From Nannobrachium achirus (lineage: Eukaryota; Chordata; Actinopteri; Myctophiformes; Myctophidae), in assembly GCA_963921795.1 (NCBI GenBank), contig OY997644.1:2347254-2411253 (forward strand): DNA of 64,000 nt, in the 5' to 3' direction. Under the pieces are notes generated by a model, which saw only the letters and a program-made list of their open reading frames with translations, did no database searches and was not told the origin of the DNA. The position numbers and the translations under genes were made by a program. This document shows positions 1 to 11,585 of the stretch, piece by piece. Numbering within the stretch: the stretch's first letter is position 1; each line of letters starts with the position of its first letter.

Positions 1-39
1 CAAGACATATGTGTTGACAGTCTCCACCATAGCATTTGC

Positions 40-820
40 AGGGAGGAGTGCAACCTGCTTTGCAGCCAAATTTGATGGGCTCAAGTACTGCCTTTGGAGC
101 AGGGAGGGCAAGACACCTGACTGGAACATTCCCTCCACTCTCTAAATGCCATCTATTTTCTTCGATTGATCGAAGCTTGGGGCAATTTGTCAGGTATGAC
201 AAAGTAGGCATCATAATACGATACCTTCATCAAGGGACATGATTTTGTGGAAGTGCACACACATATTCAAGCAAGTTCAAGTTATTTGGATGTCACAAAT
301 GTCAAGGGTTCCTTGGCCTACATGATTTTTCTGGTGCTGGCTGGGGAAGAGAATTTGGTTGGAATCTCCAAAAAGACATGGGTCAATGCCTACTTGAAGC
401 CTGGTGATGATGACCAAGTCATTAACCACTTCAAGGACCTTAAAGGGTTCCATTCCTCCTGAGCTTATTATTGGTGAGCTTCCACCAACATTGCAGTCAT
501 TGGAGCATTTTGCATGCCATGTTTACAGTTCAAAAGGTCCAACAACCCTGCGATTACTCAGATGGGAACTATTTCTGTCAAAGAACTGAGGGTGAGATGC
601 TACCTCCAACTCGTGCTGCACTGCTACCACATCCGTGCCAACTATGTCACAATGCAGGATAAATCATACCTGACAAATTGCCCTGAGCTTCCACCAATCG
701 AAGAAAATAGATGGAATTCAGAGAGTGGAGGGTATTTTCCAGTCAGGTGTCTTGCCCTCCCTGCTCCAAAGGCAGTACTTGAGCTCATCAAATATGGCTG
801 CAAGGGACGGTGCAGCTGCT
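40..820. repeat. Inverted repeat around the decayed ORF
   Basis: Bases about 40-210 read as the reverse complement of about 650-820. Both arms hold the GCAGTACTTGAGC/GCTCAAGTACTGC and TGACAAATTGCC/GGCAATTTGTCA stretches. The right arm is the 3' part of the pseudogene, so part of that coding sequence was duplicated in inverted orientation. Confidence 0.6.
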
Positions 821-915
821 CAAGTAATCTGCCTTTCACTCCATGGTGGAGACTGTGTCAACACTATTAGGTTGGACACTGAAGATGACAATGATGAAGA
901 CAATAGATCCTGCAT
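404..915 (+). pseudogene. Decayed transposon-associated ORF, C-terminal Cys-rich part
   Basis: Three overlapping frames each hold part of one protein: LEHFACHVYSSKGPTTLRLL (frame at 404), YFCQRTEGEMLPPTRAALLP (frame at 471), then NCPELPPIEENRWNSESGGY, FPVRCLALPAPKAVLELIK and GCKGRCSCSS (frame at 514). Order and style match an uncharacterised protein repeated many times in fish genomes that ends in a CGCKGRC-type cysteine cluster. At least two frameshifts break it. The upstream frame at 247-462 (DQVINHFKDLKG) may belong to the same ORF. I assign no function. Confidence 0.5.
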
Positions 916-1549
916 GTCTGAAATGACTGCATTGTAGTGAACCTTTTGGGCATAATTGACCATGGGCTCTTTAAGAGGATAGGGTGAGGGTTTTTGGGTG
1001 ACAATAACAAAGAGGTGTGTATGTGTGTGTGTGTGTGTTGTGTTGTCAGTGTGAGTGCAGTGCAATAAATTGACACGTTAGTCTGCACAAGTGAGAAGTT
1101 GCAATACTTTCATTATGTCAAATTCTGGGTCTGGCCCTTGCCCTTCCCCTGTTCTACCACACTTTGCTCGCACACTCCCCTCCTGTGAACCTGATTGTCA
1201 ATCTGAACTCCTCCCGGCTTCACAGCTGTGAGCTGTTGCCGGATGACTACCTAGTTGTCCTTTTATGGTTCCCCTGGCATCACAGGGATCTCCATATATG
1301 GGCATAAAGGGGATTTGGTTCCCTGACATCACAGTGATGTCAGAGCGGGATGCCAGAGTGTGAGAGTCAATCAACAAAAAAGCGTTACCCGTCCAGACAG
1401 ACAGATAGATACGGTCAAGATGTGACGGTTCTTATAGTAAACTGTGACCTATGGTCGCAAACTGCGTCCTATGGCCGCAATAAACCCAGGATACATAAAA
1501 ATATTCAAAGTTTCAGTTTCAAATGTGAAAAAAAAAAGATCCCATCAAG

Positions 1550-1630
1550 ATTGGCGGGCCCCCTGTAGTAACTCTGAGGACCCAGAAAGGGTCCCGGACC
1601 CCCTGTGGAAGACCCCTGGTATTTCAGCCC
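1550..1630. mobile_element. Fragment of hAT-like family D
   Basis: Matches the right end of element 27035-27473 (AACTCTGAGGACCC ... GAAGACCCCTG). Only one end is present. Confidence 0.5.
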
Positions 1631-2232
1631 AGCTACAAGAACTTTTATGCTTCAATTATGATCTAATTTAACATTGTTCTGGAGCAGTAGCAGAGTGATT
1701 ACTGAGACAGACCCCTAGACAGGGGTCTGTCTAGGGAGTCCCTGGTGAGGAAAGACCCCAACCAAAAGTCAGAAAGGTTATTCTGGCTGCTTTAAAAGTC
1801 TAATAAATGAACTCGGGATGTTTTAAAACCTATAAAACAACTCTAATATTATGAAAATCGGACATTAACTGGCTAGCGTACTGTTCTGGGAGGTCCCAAA
1901 ATAGATAACCCCCAGAAAGGGGGTGGGGGTCCAGAACATTTTACATCCATCATTCATTCATTCGAATCCTTGACCCAGAAAACATAGGATTAGCATGTTT
2001 AATTACGTTTCTAGGTTGTCTAGAAGCCAAGATAGCACAAATTGTGTATTTTATGTCGGCCATTTTGAACGTCCAAAATGGAGGCTTTGCAGGTGTCTGT
2101 GCAAATGCAAACAAAGATTTTTGGATTCCCCATGGTCTGAAGATTCCAAAAATGTATAGTTTTACAAATCTCCAAAAAAATCCAACGAATAAACCTTTGT
2201 TAACATAGCGGACCTGACTATCATGTTCTTAA

Positions 2233-2793
2233 CCCATTCAGAACGGGTACATATTATTGTGTATCATTATTTTATGCTTTAACTATTGAAAATATAGTTA
2301 TATAGCTATATAGGTAGTCAAAATAGCAAAAAAATATTTTTTGAAAAATCGTGAAAATTTGAATTTTGACCCGATTCTATAAGTGTCTTTTGAATCCTTC
2401 TAAGATTTTTTGAAAAACCCATGTTTCTATGTCAGCAATCTGGCCAGCCATCGTCAAAGAAAAGGTCCTTTTCACTTAAATGGAACTCAGTTAGTCTGTT
2501 CTTGAGAGAATACTATGTCAGTGGTTCTCAAACCTTTTCATGTGAATTTATTTGGCCACGGACCCGCATCTCAAAATATCTAGTTCCAGGGACCACCCAG
2601 AAGCAAAATTTGATTTACAAACGTTCGCTTTGAAAACACATAATATTCAAAGATTTGCACCCATTTTCACGACTTTTTCCAAAAATAGCAGATCTACAAG
2701 CTCGCAGCGCGGCACTCGGTGCCGCGCTGCGAGCTTGTATATCTGCTATTATTCACTGGTTAAAGCATTCAATAATTCTAGGCCCTAAATGGG
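2233..2793. mobile_element. piggyBac-like MITE, family B (TTAA-flanked)
   Basis: TTAA at 2229-2232 precedes CCCATTCAGAACGGG, and AAATGGG followed by TTTTTAA closes it. Same family as 23824-24413, 39995-40590 and 48815-49467. Contains a GGACC-rich segment (TCAGTGGTTCTCAAACC onward). The right half carries the palindrome at 2682-2752. The left half has different sequence where other copies carry one. Confidence 0.65.
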
Positions 2794-2879
2794 TTTTTAA
2801 TGTGTCTAGAGGAAGGACCTCCATTGGCAGCCCATGGCCAGTAAGGCAACGCAGAGGCAGAGGGGGCAGAGCCACTGAT

Positions 2880-2930
2880 GACAAAAGCAGAGGTTCTGTG
2901 GTGGTGGTGGTGGTGGTGGGGGTGGGACGG
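2880..2930. repeat. GGT/GGG-rich simple repeat
   Basis: A run of GTGGTGGTGG followed by GGGGTGGGACGGGGGTGG. It creates long spurious open frames on both strands. Confidence 0.8.
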
Positions 2931-3135
2931 GGGTGGAGATGCGGTGGGAAGCAGTGGAGCTACGGAGCGCTTTATAGAGATGGGTTGCAGCATATAGGAC
3001 TGTTGGTGTTAAACCACAGGGCTTCTATCGGGGGCCTGCCGCACACATCCCTCCCTCGCTCACCGAAAGGCGGTGTAAAACAGACTAACAGCTCATTTAT
3101 ACTTCGTCATATCGCTCTGGTGCAACTGCAGAATT

Positions 3136-3178
3136 GATGCTTTTTCGACCTGTAAAGTGTCGACGTTAGCCCGTCGAC
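3136..3178. repeat. Short perfect hairpin
   Basis: TAAAGTGTCGACG and CGTCGACACTTTA flank a loop of a few bases. Not related to the common GATCTACAAGC palindrome. Confidence 0.6.
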
Positions 3179-3654
3179 ACTTTAGTCAGTCCTGCGGCAA
3201 AGCCTCGAGAGACCGAGAGGGACTGTAGTAGACGAAGTGTTGAAAAGGGTGGTCGAACCCGTTCTTAACGTATCACAACTGTATTCTTTGCATTTTTCAT
3301 CCTTTTCGTTTTACCCATATCCAGGGGTCATCAATGTGTCCGTACACGGACAAATGTGTCCAGGCAAGACTGTCTGTGGCAATAATGTTCTTATTTTTAT
3401 TACCAGTAAGAATCCCTAATCGAGAGATAAGCGACCATCAGGGGTCGCATACACAAACTTTAGAAGGCAATGGTAGCCAATCAGGAGGGAATATGGGAAA
3501 TGGGACAGATCCATGTTGATGACATGACTCTAGAGATACTGTGTACCGTTATCATAAGACCCAATTACGGAATGTCAGCGTCCAGGTTTTCTTCAGAATG
3601 ACACTATACATGGCACATTGGGTGTCTCAAATGTTTTATTTTCAAGGACCTCCA

Positions 3655-3712
3655 TAACTCTGAGTGTACAAATGGAACCAAATTTGGTTCCATTCGTACA
3701 CTCTCATAGTTA
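3655..3712. repeat. Second hairpin family, copy 1
   Basis: AACTCTGAGTGTACAAATGG runs into AACCAAATTTGGTT and then the complementary arm CCATTCGTACACTC. Arms are about 27 bp with virtually no loop. Related copies lie near 42770, 56818 and 60660. Confidence 0.75.
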
Positions 3713-4269
3713 AGCCTTTTGCACACGGACACATTTTTTTTTTTCACACAAAAGAAAAGGACAATTTCATTTTTTTAAAGAAAACAATGATTCTCTATGA
3801 CCTCGTGCACACCGGCTCCGAATTTGCCATGCGGCAGGTGGCTGCGGCTGTGCGTTTTTTTCCCGATCGAACCCAGTTCGTCTTGTCGCATGCGGTGAAA
3901 ACTCATTGACTCCTTTTATGACTTATTTTTGGATCCGGATTCCGCACAGCCTTGCACACCAAATCCAATGCGTTTTAATCAAGCAGCAAACGGAAAGAAA
4001 CGCAGCGGTCCTGTGTGCAAAGCCCTTTACACACCTGTTATTTAGGGCTAGATCTTGACCTGTAATTGTCATTTAGGGTCATTTATGTGTTTGTCTGTAC
4101 TCATTTTGTCCATGGCAAAAATTGAATTTTGACAAAAATGGCCACCGCAAGCCAGCATGGCGATGACCCCTGCCCATATCCCCTCACATATATACATATA
4201 CCGGTATATGGGCGTCACTATTCTTCACACATTTCTGCTTCTTTCGCTCAGCTCAATGAGTGCTTAGAG

Positions 4270-4736
4270 CAGGGGTTCCCAAACCTTTTTGTCTCAGGGC
4301 ACCCTATAAATATTTTTTTAATCCGAGGCACCCCTACATTATAATTTTCACTCCCAGCACCTTAAATTTATAGAATATCGTCGTTGTCGGTTGGAAACCT
4401 TGTATGTCCAAAACCTTTCTTTTTGTAGATCATCTATAAAATGTACTAAACTAGTGAAAACAGCCGATCTACATTGTGTGCTTGTAGATCGGCTGTTTTC
4501 ACTAGTTTTGTGCGACAGAGGTTTCTGCCTGATTATATTGCGAGGAAAACATTGAGATAATAGCCATTTTGGTTAGAACTGACCGAAAATAACTTTGTAC
4601 TTCAAGTTTAAAATGATACTAAATATTTCTTCAAGTGTCCAAATAAATTCCAAATATTATCAAATGATCTCGTGGCACCCCTGGACTGCCGTCGCGGCAC
4701 CCCAGGGTGCCCCGTCACCCACTTTGAAAACCCCTG
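4270..4736. mobile_element. hAT-like non-autonomous element with 8-bp TSD
   Basis: Ends are CAGGGGTTCCCAAA and TTTGAAAACCCCTG. The 8-bp TSD GCTTAGAG is perfect (4262-4269 and 4737-4744). Inside, 4380-4540 is a shortened family A element with a palindrome flanked on both sides by ACTAGT. Lies 43 bp from the itga11 exon 11 donor. Confidence 0.88.
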
Positions 4737-4778
4737 GCTTAGAGCTTATAGCAGTGATGTCTGCGTCTTTATGCTCAC

Positions 4779-4923
4779 CCAGGTAAGCACCGTGGTTCTT
4801 CAGCTCTTCGGGGAACTCCTGTGTGTAGGAGGACTTGGGAGGGATCACTTTACCCTGGCGGGTCTCCTTCAACACGGCTCCATTCCAGTCGTAGGCCCCC
4901 ACAGCACCCACTAGAATCCCGTC
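4779..4923 (-). CDS. itga11: itga11 exon 11 (return into the propeller)
   Basis: Encodes DGILVGAVGAYDWNGAVLKE, TRQGKVIPPKSSYTQEFPEE and LKNHGAYLG (last codon split). GAVGAYDWNG is the FG-GAP repeat just after the I domain. Donor is GTGAGC. No later exon was recognised between this donor and position 1. The hAT-like element 4270-4736 begins 43 bp past the donor, so the intron starts almost at once with repeat. Confidence 0.96.
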
Positions 4924-6337
4924 CTGGAAATGAAGGTGCAGTGTTAGTCATCAACAGTTTCTGTTTGTCATTGTAGCTGGACATGAGTACGGAACCTACT
5001 CTATACTGCGTGTCCTCTCCTCCGCGAACTGACAATCTGACATTTGTGTTTTTTCGTCGCATATTTGGCCATGTGTGTCCGACGGCTGCAACAATTACAT
5101 TGCTAGGCATCGTTTTGTGTTGTGTGTGTGTGACAAGGACCAGAACCCAGGACGGTCTCTATAAGACCTTGTTGGGTGGATTCAAATAGGGTCTTTATTC
5201 TCACAAAGGCTATTCAAAAGTGACATCGGCATTGGACCCTTATAGCATTGCTCATTAGGTAGACACCATTTACCAGCGCATTACAGTCCTATCCTATCCT
5301 ATATCCTATTATTCTTCTTTTCAAGCATAGTCGTACGACTACGTAGCCACTAGTCAGTGACCTCCAGCTTCTTGGTGGACTTTATTTGACAAGTGACAGC
5401 TATTTTCTGTAGAGGGGAGCTGTTGTGATCACCAGGAATGAACAAGACAACAAGACTCATCTGATTAGGATTTGAATAGACAAGCAAGGAACCACGTGTT
5501 AAGTACCATGCATAGTAGTACATAAGGACCGCAGGAATACACAAGCAACGGAGGGTGAGAGAACTTTACTCTGTTTGGTCCAGTTTGACTCCCAGTACTT
5601 AACACTCCGGATGATTTATCTCTGTATACGGACCCTTACGGACAGCACCCAACTGGACGGACTCAATGTACAAGATGTAGACCTATCCGTAGCAAGAAGT
5701 AGCCTACCCACGGCCACCGTTGTCAAACATAGGCGCAGTAGTGAGGAAAATTACTTTTCCTCTGCTCTATGACAGCGGTTCTCAAACTATGTGTCCCAAT
5801 GATAAATATATTGTATCAAGAAACGGTAAAAAAGGAACGTTGCAACAGGACGGCTTGACACACACGCGCGCGCGCGCAGTCACACACACACTGCCTATCC
5901 TCCTCCAACAGCTGCCAACAAGACGAGGCACACAAGAAGAGCTGAGTAATTAGCTCAGCGGCTCATCATATACTTGGGAATTATATGCGGGTGTGTTTTG
6001 TTATAATCACTCCGGGTCCTGATCCATATGTGGTTAAATCTGTACCCTCGCGGAGTTTTACATTTACCGCGAATCTGCTAAACAACTTTGCCGACAGACA
6101 GCAGAACCTGCAGTCCAGACTGTTACCACTTATAACATCACGTCGTCGGGTCAAGACATTCTGTGGTTCTACATATTTTGGCTGCTTCGTTTTTGTTAGC
6201 TATTCTGTTCTGTGCTGCGAGGCACTAAATGTGGCGCGCGGCCCAACGGAGAGCGGTCGGCACGGACATAACATAGAGGACACGTACACAAAATCAACCA
6301 TACGTAACTATAAATGGCCCTTTACTCCTCTGTGAGG

Positions 6338-6538
6338 ATGCCAGCTGGTGTGTCTTGGCCTCGCTACCTGAGGATGCTTGGGGCTAGTGTCCTGGCCATG
6401 TTTGCAGGAGCACAGGTTGTCCATATGTACTACCTACCCGATCTGAGTATCCCAGAGATCCCACCAAAGCCAGGAGAGTTGAAGACAGAGTTGCTGGGAT
6501 ATAAAGCTAGAGAACGAAACATGACAACTACATTGTAG
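6338..6538 (+). CDS. uqcc6: Brawnin-like complex III assembly microprotein (UQCC6 homologue), nested in itga11 intron 10
   Basis: A 66-codon intact ORF starting MPAGVSWPRYLRMLGASV and continuing LAMFAGAQVVHMYYLPDLSI then PEIPPKPGELKTELLGYKAR. This matches my knowledge of UQCC6/BRAWNIN (C12orf73), a roughly 71-residue inner mitochondrial membrane protein needed for respiratory complex III assembly: an N-terminal hydrophobic helix (about residues 9-27), then the conserved block PDLSIPEIPPKPGELKTELLG. An in-frame upstream ATG at 6314 would add eight residues, but the family begins at MPAGV. The C-terminal tail (RERNMTTTL) looks divergent. The upstream 6230-6270 is GC-rich. No clear poly(A) signal or A-tract was seen downstream. 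It is either the true gene lying antisense inside itga11 or an intact retrocopy. I cannot decide which because the parent's exon structure is not available here. Confidence 0.85.
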   Translation: MPAGVSWPRYLRMLGASVLAMFAGAQVVHMYYLPDLSIPEIPPKPGELKTELLGYKARERNMTTTL

Positions 6539-6539
6539 C

Positions 6540-8700
6540 CGTTAATCCTAGTCTGAATACATTATGCAAACTAGCAGTTATTCAGTACGACCTGGAGCAG
6601 TCAGAACTCTCACATCATGTCAGGTGGGAGCTGGCAGCCAAGACTAACAACAGCAACAGATGATGATGATGGCAGATGAAAACATCCTGGTTCTTTGATT
6701 GATTTATTGAATATTTTATTAGACATGTATCTATCTTCTATCTACTGTATAAATTAGCCAAATCTATGTGCTTGTGTGTGTCTGTGTTTATGCCCCGTAG
6801 CCAATTACAGGCCATGGACCATGGGCCTCACAGAGGGGCAAAGGGTGACGTCAGAATATCGAGGCATACGGTATATAAGGGCCACAAGACGGGCCATCTA
6901 TACCCGTAGGTGTAGCCAATCAGATGGGCATAAACTGGCATATATGTCCGATAAGCTTTTTTTTTTGCTATCAGCCCCACACCTGGTTTAAAGAAATAAT
7001 AATCACAGGAAAACAGAACATGTGAAATAATGTCATGTGACCGATCAGAGGATCGACTGGAAAATAGAAAAATATCTGTGACTACTTGAAAAGGCAAAGA
7101 AAAAAATGCTGGCATTGCTTTGTAGTTTGGTTACAAATGCTTGGCAGTGAATGAGTTAAGACTCACAGGGTCCCTAGCTGGACCAGTTATCTTTGAGGCC
7201 CCCGACAAAACTCTTGGTAGAGTTGGGTGGGCATGCAAACACAATATTTGGATCGAAAGGTAACAAGAAATGACAGTCCTTTTATACCAGCTTAAGCCTA
7301 AATAGACCGTTTGTCAGCCTTCTGATTGGTCCCTGAGACTCCCTGACTGGCCAACCAGAAAAAATCATTCACTTTTTGCTATCGGGGGTGGAGTTGTGCA
7401 GTGAGAGAATGTTGCTTCAGGCTTTCAACAACGGTCCGCACGGTATTTTAAATGGGCAGAATTACGAAAGCCAGCCTATTATGTGAGTAGAACTATAGTC
7501 TGGCTGTCATTTTCCTACCCAAAATGCACTGCGCTTTCTCTTTCTATTTATCTCCTCTGTCTGATCCAGAGGATTAAACTAATTAAAACATATATTTTCG
7601 GGGGAAAACTACTGTTTTGCTATGTAACTACTGTACTTTTTTCTTCCCTTTTTATTAATATCACGTAGATGTTTTTCCTTTGGTACTTTAAATTGCAATA
7701 ATGAGGCAATGAAAATACCCTCTCCCCCCATTCACTGCCACTATAAAAACAATCTGCCCAGGGTCATTTGTACCACCAGGGCAGAATGGGGCGGGATTTG
7801 ACATACAGTCTATTGTGGACAAGCCTTGTGGAAGATGATTTCAGTGAATCATAAATTAAGAAGCCATAGTTTGTCCCCAATTATGAAAGAACAAAAGCTT
7901 TCACACAATTGCCAACAACAGAATGCAATTTACGGATAGCACTAAAATGTGCTTAGCCATTCAGAGGAATATCTCAAAAAGCCAAAGGATTGAGAACTTT
8001 TTTTTTCTTTTTCTTTCCCCCCCCCCCCCCTTGACAAACCATTATTCAACAAAAAAAAGACACCGGAAAATGTAGGGTAATGAATCAAACTGAGAGGTAC
8101 TAGAAGAAGGCCTTTCCTATTACTTCCTCGGTTGACTTTTGTTCAGAGTACCTTGACTCTATGACACTGTAATGATAGGGTTCCATACTTAATTAGCTGG
8201 GTTTTCTGCAATACACGCTATGCAGACAACACATTTTCCAAAGGTTAGGATATGTTGGGGTCGTATTTTGCAATGCCGTACTGAGAAATGGAATTGACCG
8301 CTCACCAAAACTCATGCTCTGTCAGTTTCTGATGTTAGCCTTTGTGGTTATAACTGTTTTGGTGAAAACGGTCGCTATGGCAATTGAATCAAATCATCAG
8401 AAGACTAGATCTATCTCTTTTTTTTATGTAGGAACATGGCCATGATGTGCCCTGGCTTGACTGGGATGTCAAGTTTTCCTTATGATGGAAAAATCCAGAT
8501 ATGTGGTCAAGATACTGTATGTGTTGGCACCCATGCTTGTCAGCTAACTGCCAAAGAATTCATTTAGGCCACAGAAGAAACATGAATAAGAATAGAGTGG
8601 AATAGGTATGCATGTGTATCTGCATGATTTCTTTATGCAGGAGGATCCAATGCCAGTAACATGGAATGCACATTTTACATAACGTCAAAAGCATCCATTA
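6540..8700. other. Intron 10 stretch without recognised features
   Basis: AT-rich intronic DNA with a C-run at about 8018-8031 and short A/T tracts. No exon, RNA gene or bounded transposon was recognised on either strand. Confidence 0.5.
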
Positions 8701-8705
8701 ACTTA

Positions 8706-8889
8706 TCGTCGTTGTCGGGTGGAAACCTCGTATCTCCAAGTTTCAAATTTGTACGTTCTTTCGCAAAGTAATGCCCTGCTTCATCATACAAGGCCGTCAC
8801 ACAAAAGTAGTGAGTTTAAATCATTTTTAAAATGATACATGCAAAACGAACGGTTTTGGACATACAAGGTTTTCATTGGACAACGACGT
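8706..8889. mobile_element. Family A TA-flanked MITE lacking the palindrome
   Basis: Starts TCGTCGTTGTCGGGTGG after TA at 8704-8705 and ends CAACGACG next to TTA. Inner sequence matches family A (CCCTGCTTCATCATACAAGG, TTTTGGACATACAAGG), but it is 184 bp rather than about 259. The palindrome is missing: AAAAGTAGTGA runs directly into GTTTAAATC. Confidence 0.82.
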
Positions 8890-9147
8890 TATGCTGCCTA
8901 TGCTAGTCGTACATTTTCATACATTTTAGATATAGGTAACTTATATTTACATACTTACATAATATCAAGAATATTTGTGTATAATTATGTGAAAATGACT
9001 TAATATGAGAAGTAATGAAAAGGCGGCTAAACATTTTCCAAAACTTTTCCAGAATATTTAACCCAATTTCCAAGACTATATTATAACAATAATTCCGCTC
9101 AATAACACTCCTATACGCAATGCCTAAAGACAGGTAGTGTAAGCCAG

Positions 9148-9370
9148 TGGTTCTCAACCTTTTCAGGCCGTGACCTCAGAAATAATAATATTTTAACTGG
9201 GGACCCTGACGAGCACTAAGTTGAGGAATTTTGTGTAACACGGTTCTATGAAAATAGCCGATCTACCTGCTCACATGTGATTATGTAGATCGGCTATTTT
9301 CACAATTTCTGCCTCTAATATTTGACAATTTGGCCAATGTTTAATTTGTCATGATTTCAGAGGTATTAAC
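9148..9370. mobile_element. hAT-like family C, truncated, with palindrome
   Basis: CAGTGGTTCTCAACCTTTTC with GGGGACCC starts the element. The palindrome at 9251-9303 has a shortened stem. The far end is missing. Confidence 0.65.
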
Positions 9371-9667
9371 AAAATCAATAACCAAAAAACAATGCATAGC
9401 TATTTTTTCCAGGACCTTCCAGGACCCTTGATAAATTCCAAAACTTTTCCAGTACTGGAAAAAATATTTTTCTAATTTCAAAATATTTCCAGGAATTTCA
9501 TGACCGTGGGAACCCAGCCTTTCTCTAAGCGCACCGGCCTTACCCTGGTCCATCAAGAATGCACATTGGGAACGATGCAAGTTGAGAATGCATGCCCACG
9601 TTAATGCAATACCCGTTGTACCTGTTATCAGAGTTACTCGCTCTAGCCATTGCCAGAGTACTATTAA

Positions 9668-10187
9668 CCCTCTAAGGCCCACGGTTGTAATATTACAACG
9701 TTTGTATTTTATCCAAAAAAAGGTTTAAATCATTTTATTTTAGCTCCCCCTACCACCTAAACACCACCATTGGATTCTATTGTTTAGTATTACAATGCCA
9801 TTGGCCACAATATTTGCATATAAATACCCCCCACAGGGGCTGACATTCACACCCGCCACACCCGCTGAAATTCCAGAGTTTTGACGAACAACATCTCACT
9901 TTTTCATGGAAGCTATACCTCACAAAAACATAAGTAAAATGCCTGTACTATTTTTTTTGGTGATCATTAGAATGTCTAGAACATGTACATATGTTATTAT
10001 TGTGAAAAATATCCCCCATATGTAAATTAGAGCATGATTTATGATTTTTGATTTATGGCTATAAAATCTTACAAAAACATTTTTTTGAAAAAAACATTAC
10101 ATTTTCCTCTGAATAGGACTCCTACAACACCATCTGATTTTTTTCAATTTTTTATTTCAAGTATTTCTTAATGCGGGCCTTAGAGGG
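9668..10187. mobile_element. piggyBac-like MITE, 520 bp, TTAA TSD
   Basis: TTAA at 9664-9667 and 10188-10191 bound inverted ends CCCTCTAAGGCCC and GGGCCTTAGAGGG. No ORF of note, so non-autonomous. It does not contain the common palindrome. Confidence 0.85.
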
Positions 10188-10330
10188 TTAACATTAGGTA
10201 TTACAATCGATGGGTGATTTATAAACGCAAGTTGGGAAACGACCCACCCATTTATGCAATAAGCGTTGCAATTGTTGTGTTTCTTGTGCATGCTGACAGT
10301 GCCCGTCTGCCCGAGTTATGCCCGGGACAG

Positions 10331-10338
10331 ACATTTGG

Positions 10339-10374
<36 letters not shown>

Positions 10375-10376
10375 GC
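10331..10376. repeat. GACA tetranucleotide repeat
   Basis: Repeated CAGA/GACA units, imperfect. Confidence 0.85.
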
Positions 10377-11089
10377 AGAGGTTTCGGTAATTTGAAGATA
10401 GAAAGATAGAGATACAAAGGGAAGAAAATGACTCAGAAGAAATGCCAGGATACTTGCGACGTCAGGATGTGTATGACATAAGCGGCATTCTTAAATTGGC
10501 ATGGCTTGATGTTCAACAAAACCATCTGGGGCTTTCAGGGCTGTTTTTCTCCTTCAAAGACCCAACATTCCTTCCAATAAGTGATCCTACTTTCAACACT
10601 CAGGTTGGCCTTTATCGAGCATAGTTCTATCCCTGGAATCCAGACTTTTTGGACAAGAGAATTTCCAACCGCTGTTGTCACCCAGCTGCAACTTGTGCTA
10701 TATATGCATTTACTTATCGTCTGAAGGGGATATATGTATGGTTCTCTTTGGCTAGTTCAGTTTTGATTGGCCCGTGGAACTGTTGCACCTGCACACATCA
10801 ACTTAGGTCCAAGAAGATCCAAAAAATAGCACCTGTGCGTTGGTTTCAAACAAGACACACATGCATATCTCCTTGCATGGCCGCTCTGTCCGTTCCATAC
10901 ATGGAGTTCCGTGCTCATACAGACAGTCATATGCAACTCATACATACACACAAACAAAGCAAGACGTACCGTAGGAGTGGTTAGCCCCGCTCAAAAAGTT
11001 ACCCACTGGATAGGTGACCAACCACACCATGTATAGTGCACTGATTTTTGAGCGGTGGTAAACCGCTCCTATAAGTGGCTGTGCGTGTG

Positions 11090-11400
11090 TCTGTAGCCAC
11101 TTTTCCTCAGCGTTTTGCCATAGCAATGTGTTTTCCTCAGCGTTTTGACATAGCAATATGTGTGTGTGCGTAGCCATATTACATCATATTACAAAATCCT
11201 AGACCTATCTGTAGCCACTTTTCCTCAGCGTTTTGCCATAGCAATGTGTTTTCCTCAGCGTTTTGCCATAGCAATATGTGTGTGTGCATAGCCATATTAC
11301 ATCTTATTACATCACCAATTATCTGTAGCCACTATCTGTAGCCACTTTTCCTCAGCGTTTTGCCATAGCAATGTGTTTTCCTCAGCGTTTTGCCATAGCA

Positions 11401-11460
<60 letters not shown>

Positions 11461-11585
11461 CCATATTACATCACCAATTACATCCTAGACCATCTGTAGC
11501 CACTTTTCCTCAGCGTTCTGCCATAGCAATGTGTTTTCTTCAGCGTTTTGCCATAGCAATGTGCGTGTGTGTGTGTAGCCTGTAT
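11090..11585. repeat. Tandem repeat of a compound unit with GT microsatellite
   Basis: About four copies of a unit of roughly 110-170 bp: TGTAGCCACTTTTCCTCAGC, GTTTTGCCATAGCAATGTG twice, then GTGTGTGC and AGCCATATTACATC. The third copy contains a long (GT)n run at about 11404-11458. Length differences between units come mostly from that run. Confidence 0.9.

Noticed and set aside
2655-3137. 160-codon plus-strand open frame
   Set aside because: Starts in a MITE hairpin and runs through a GGT repeat; no recognisable domain.
1-4700. itga11 exon 12
   Set aside because: Looked for the next propeller repeat (GRVYVAGAPRFNHTG-like) on the minus strand and found none; presumably left of the window.
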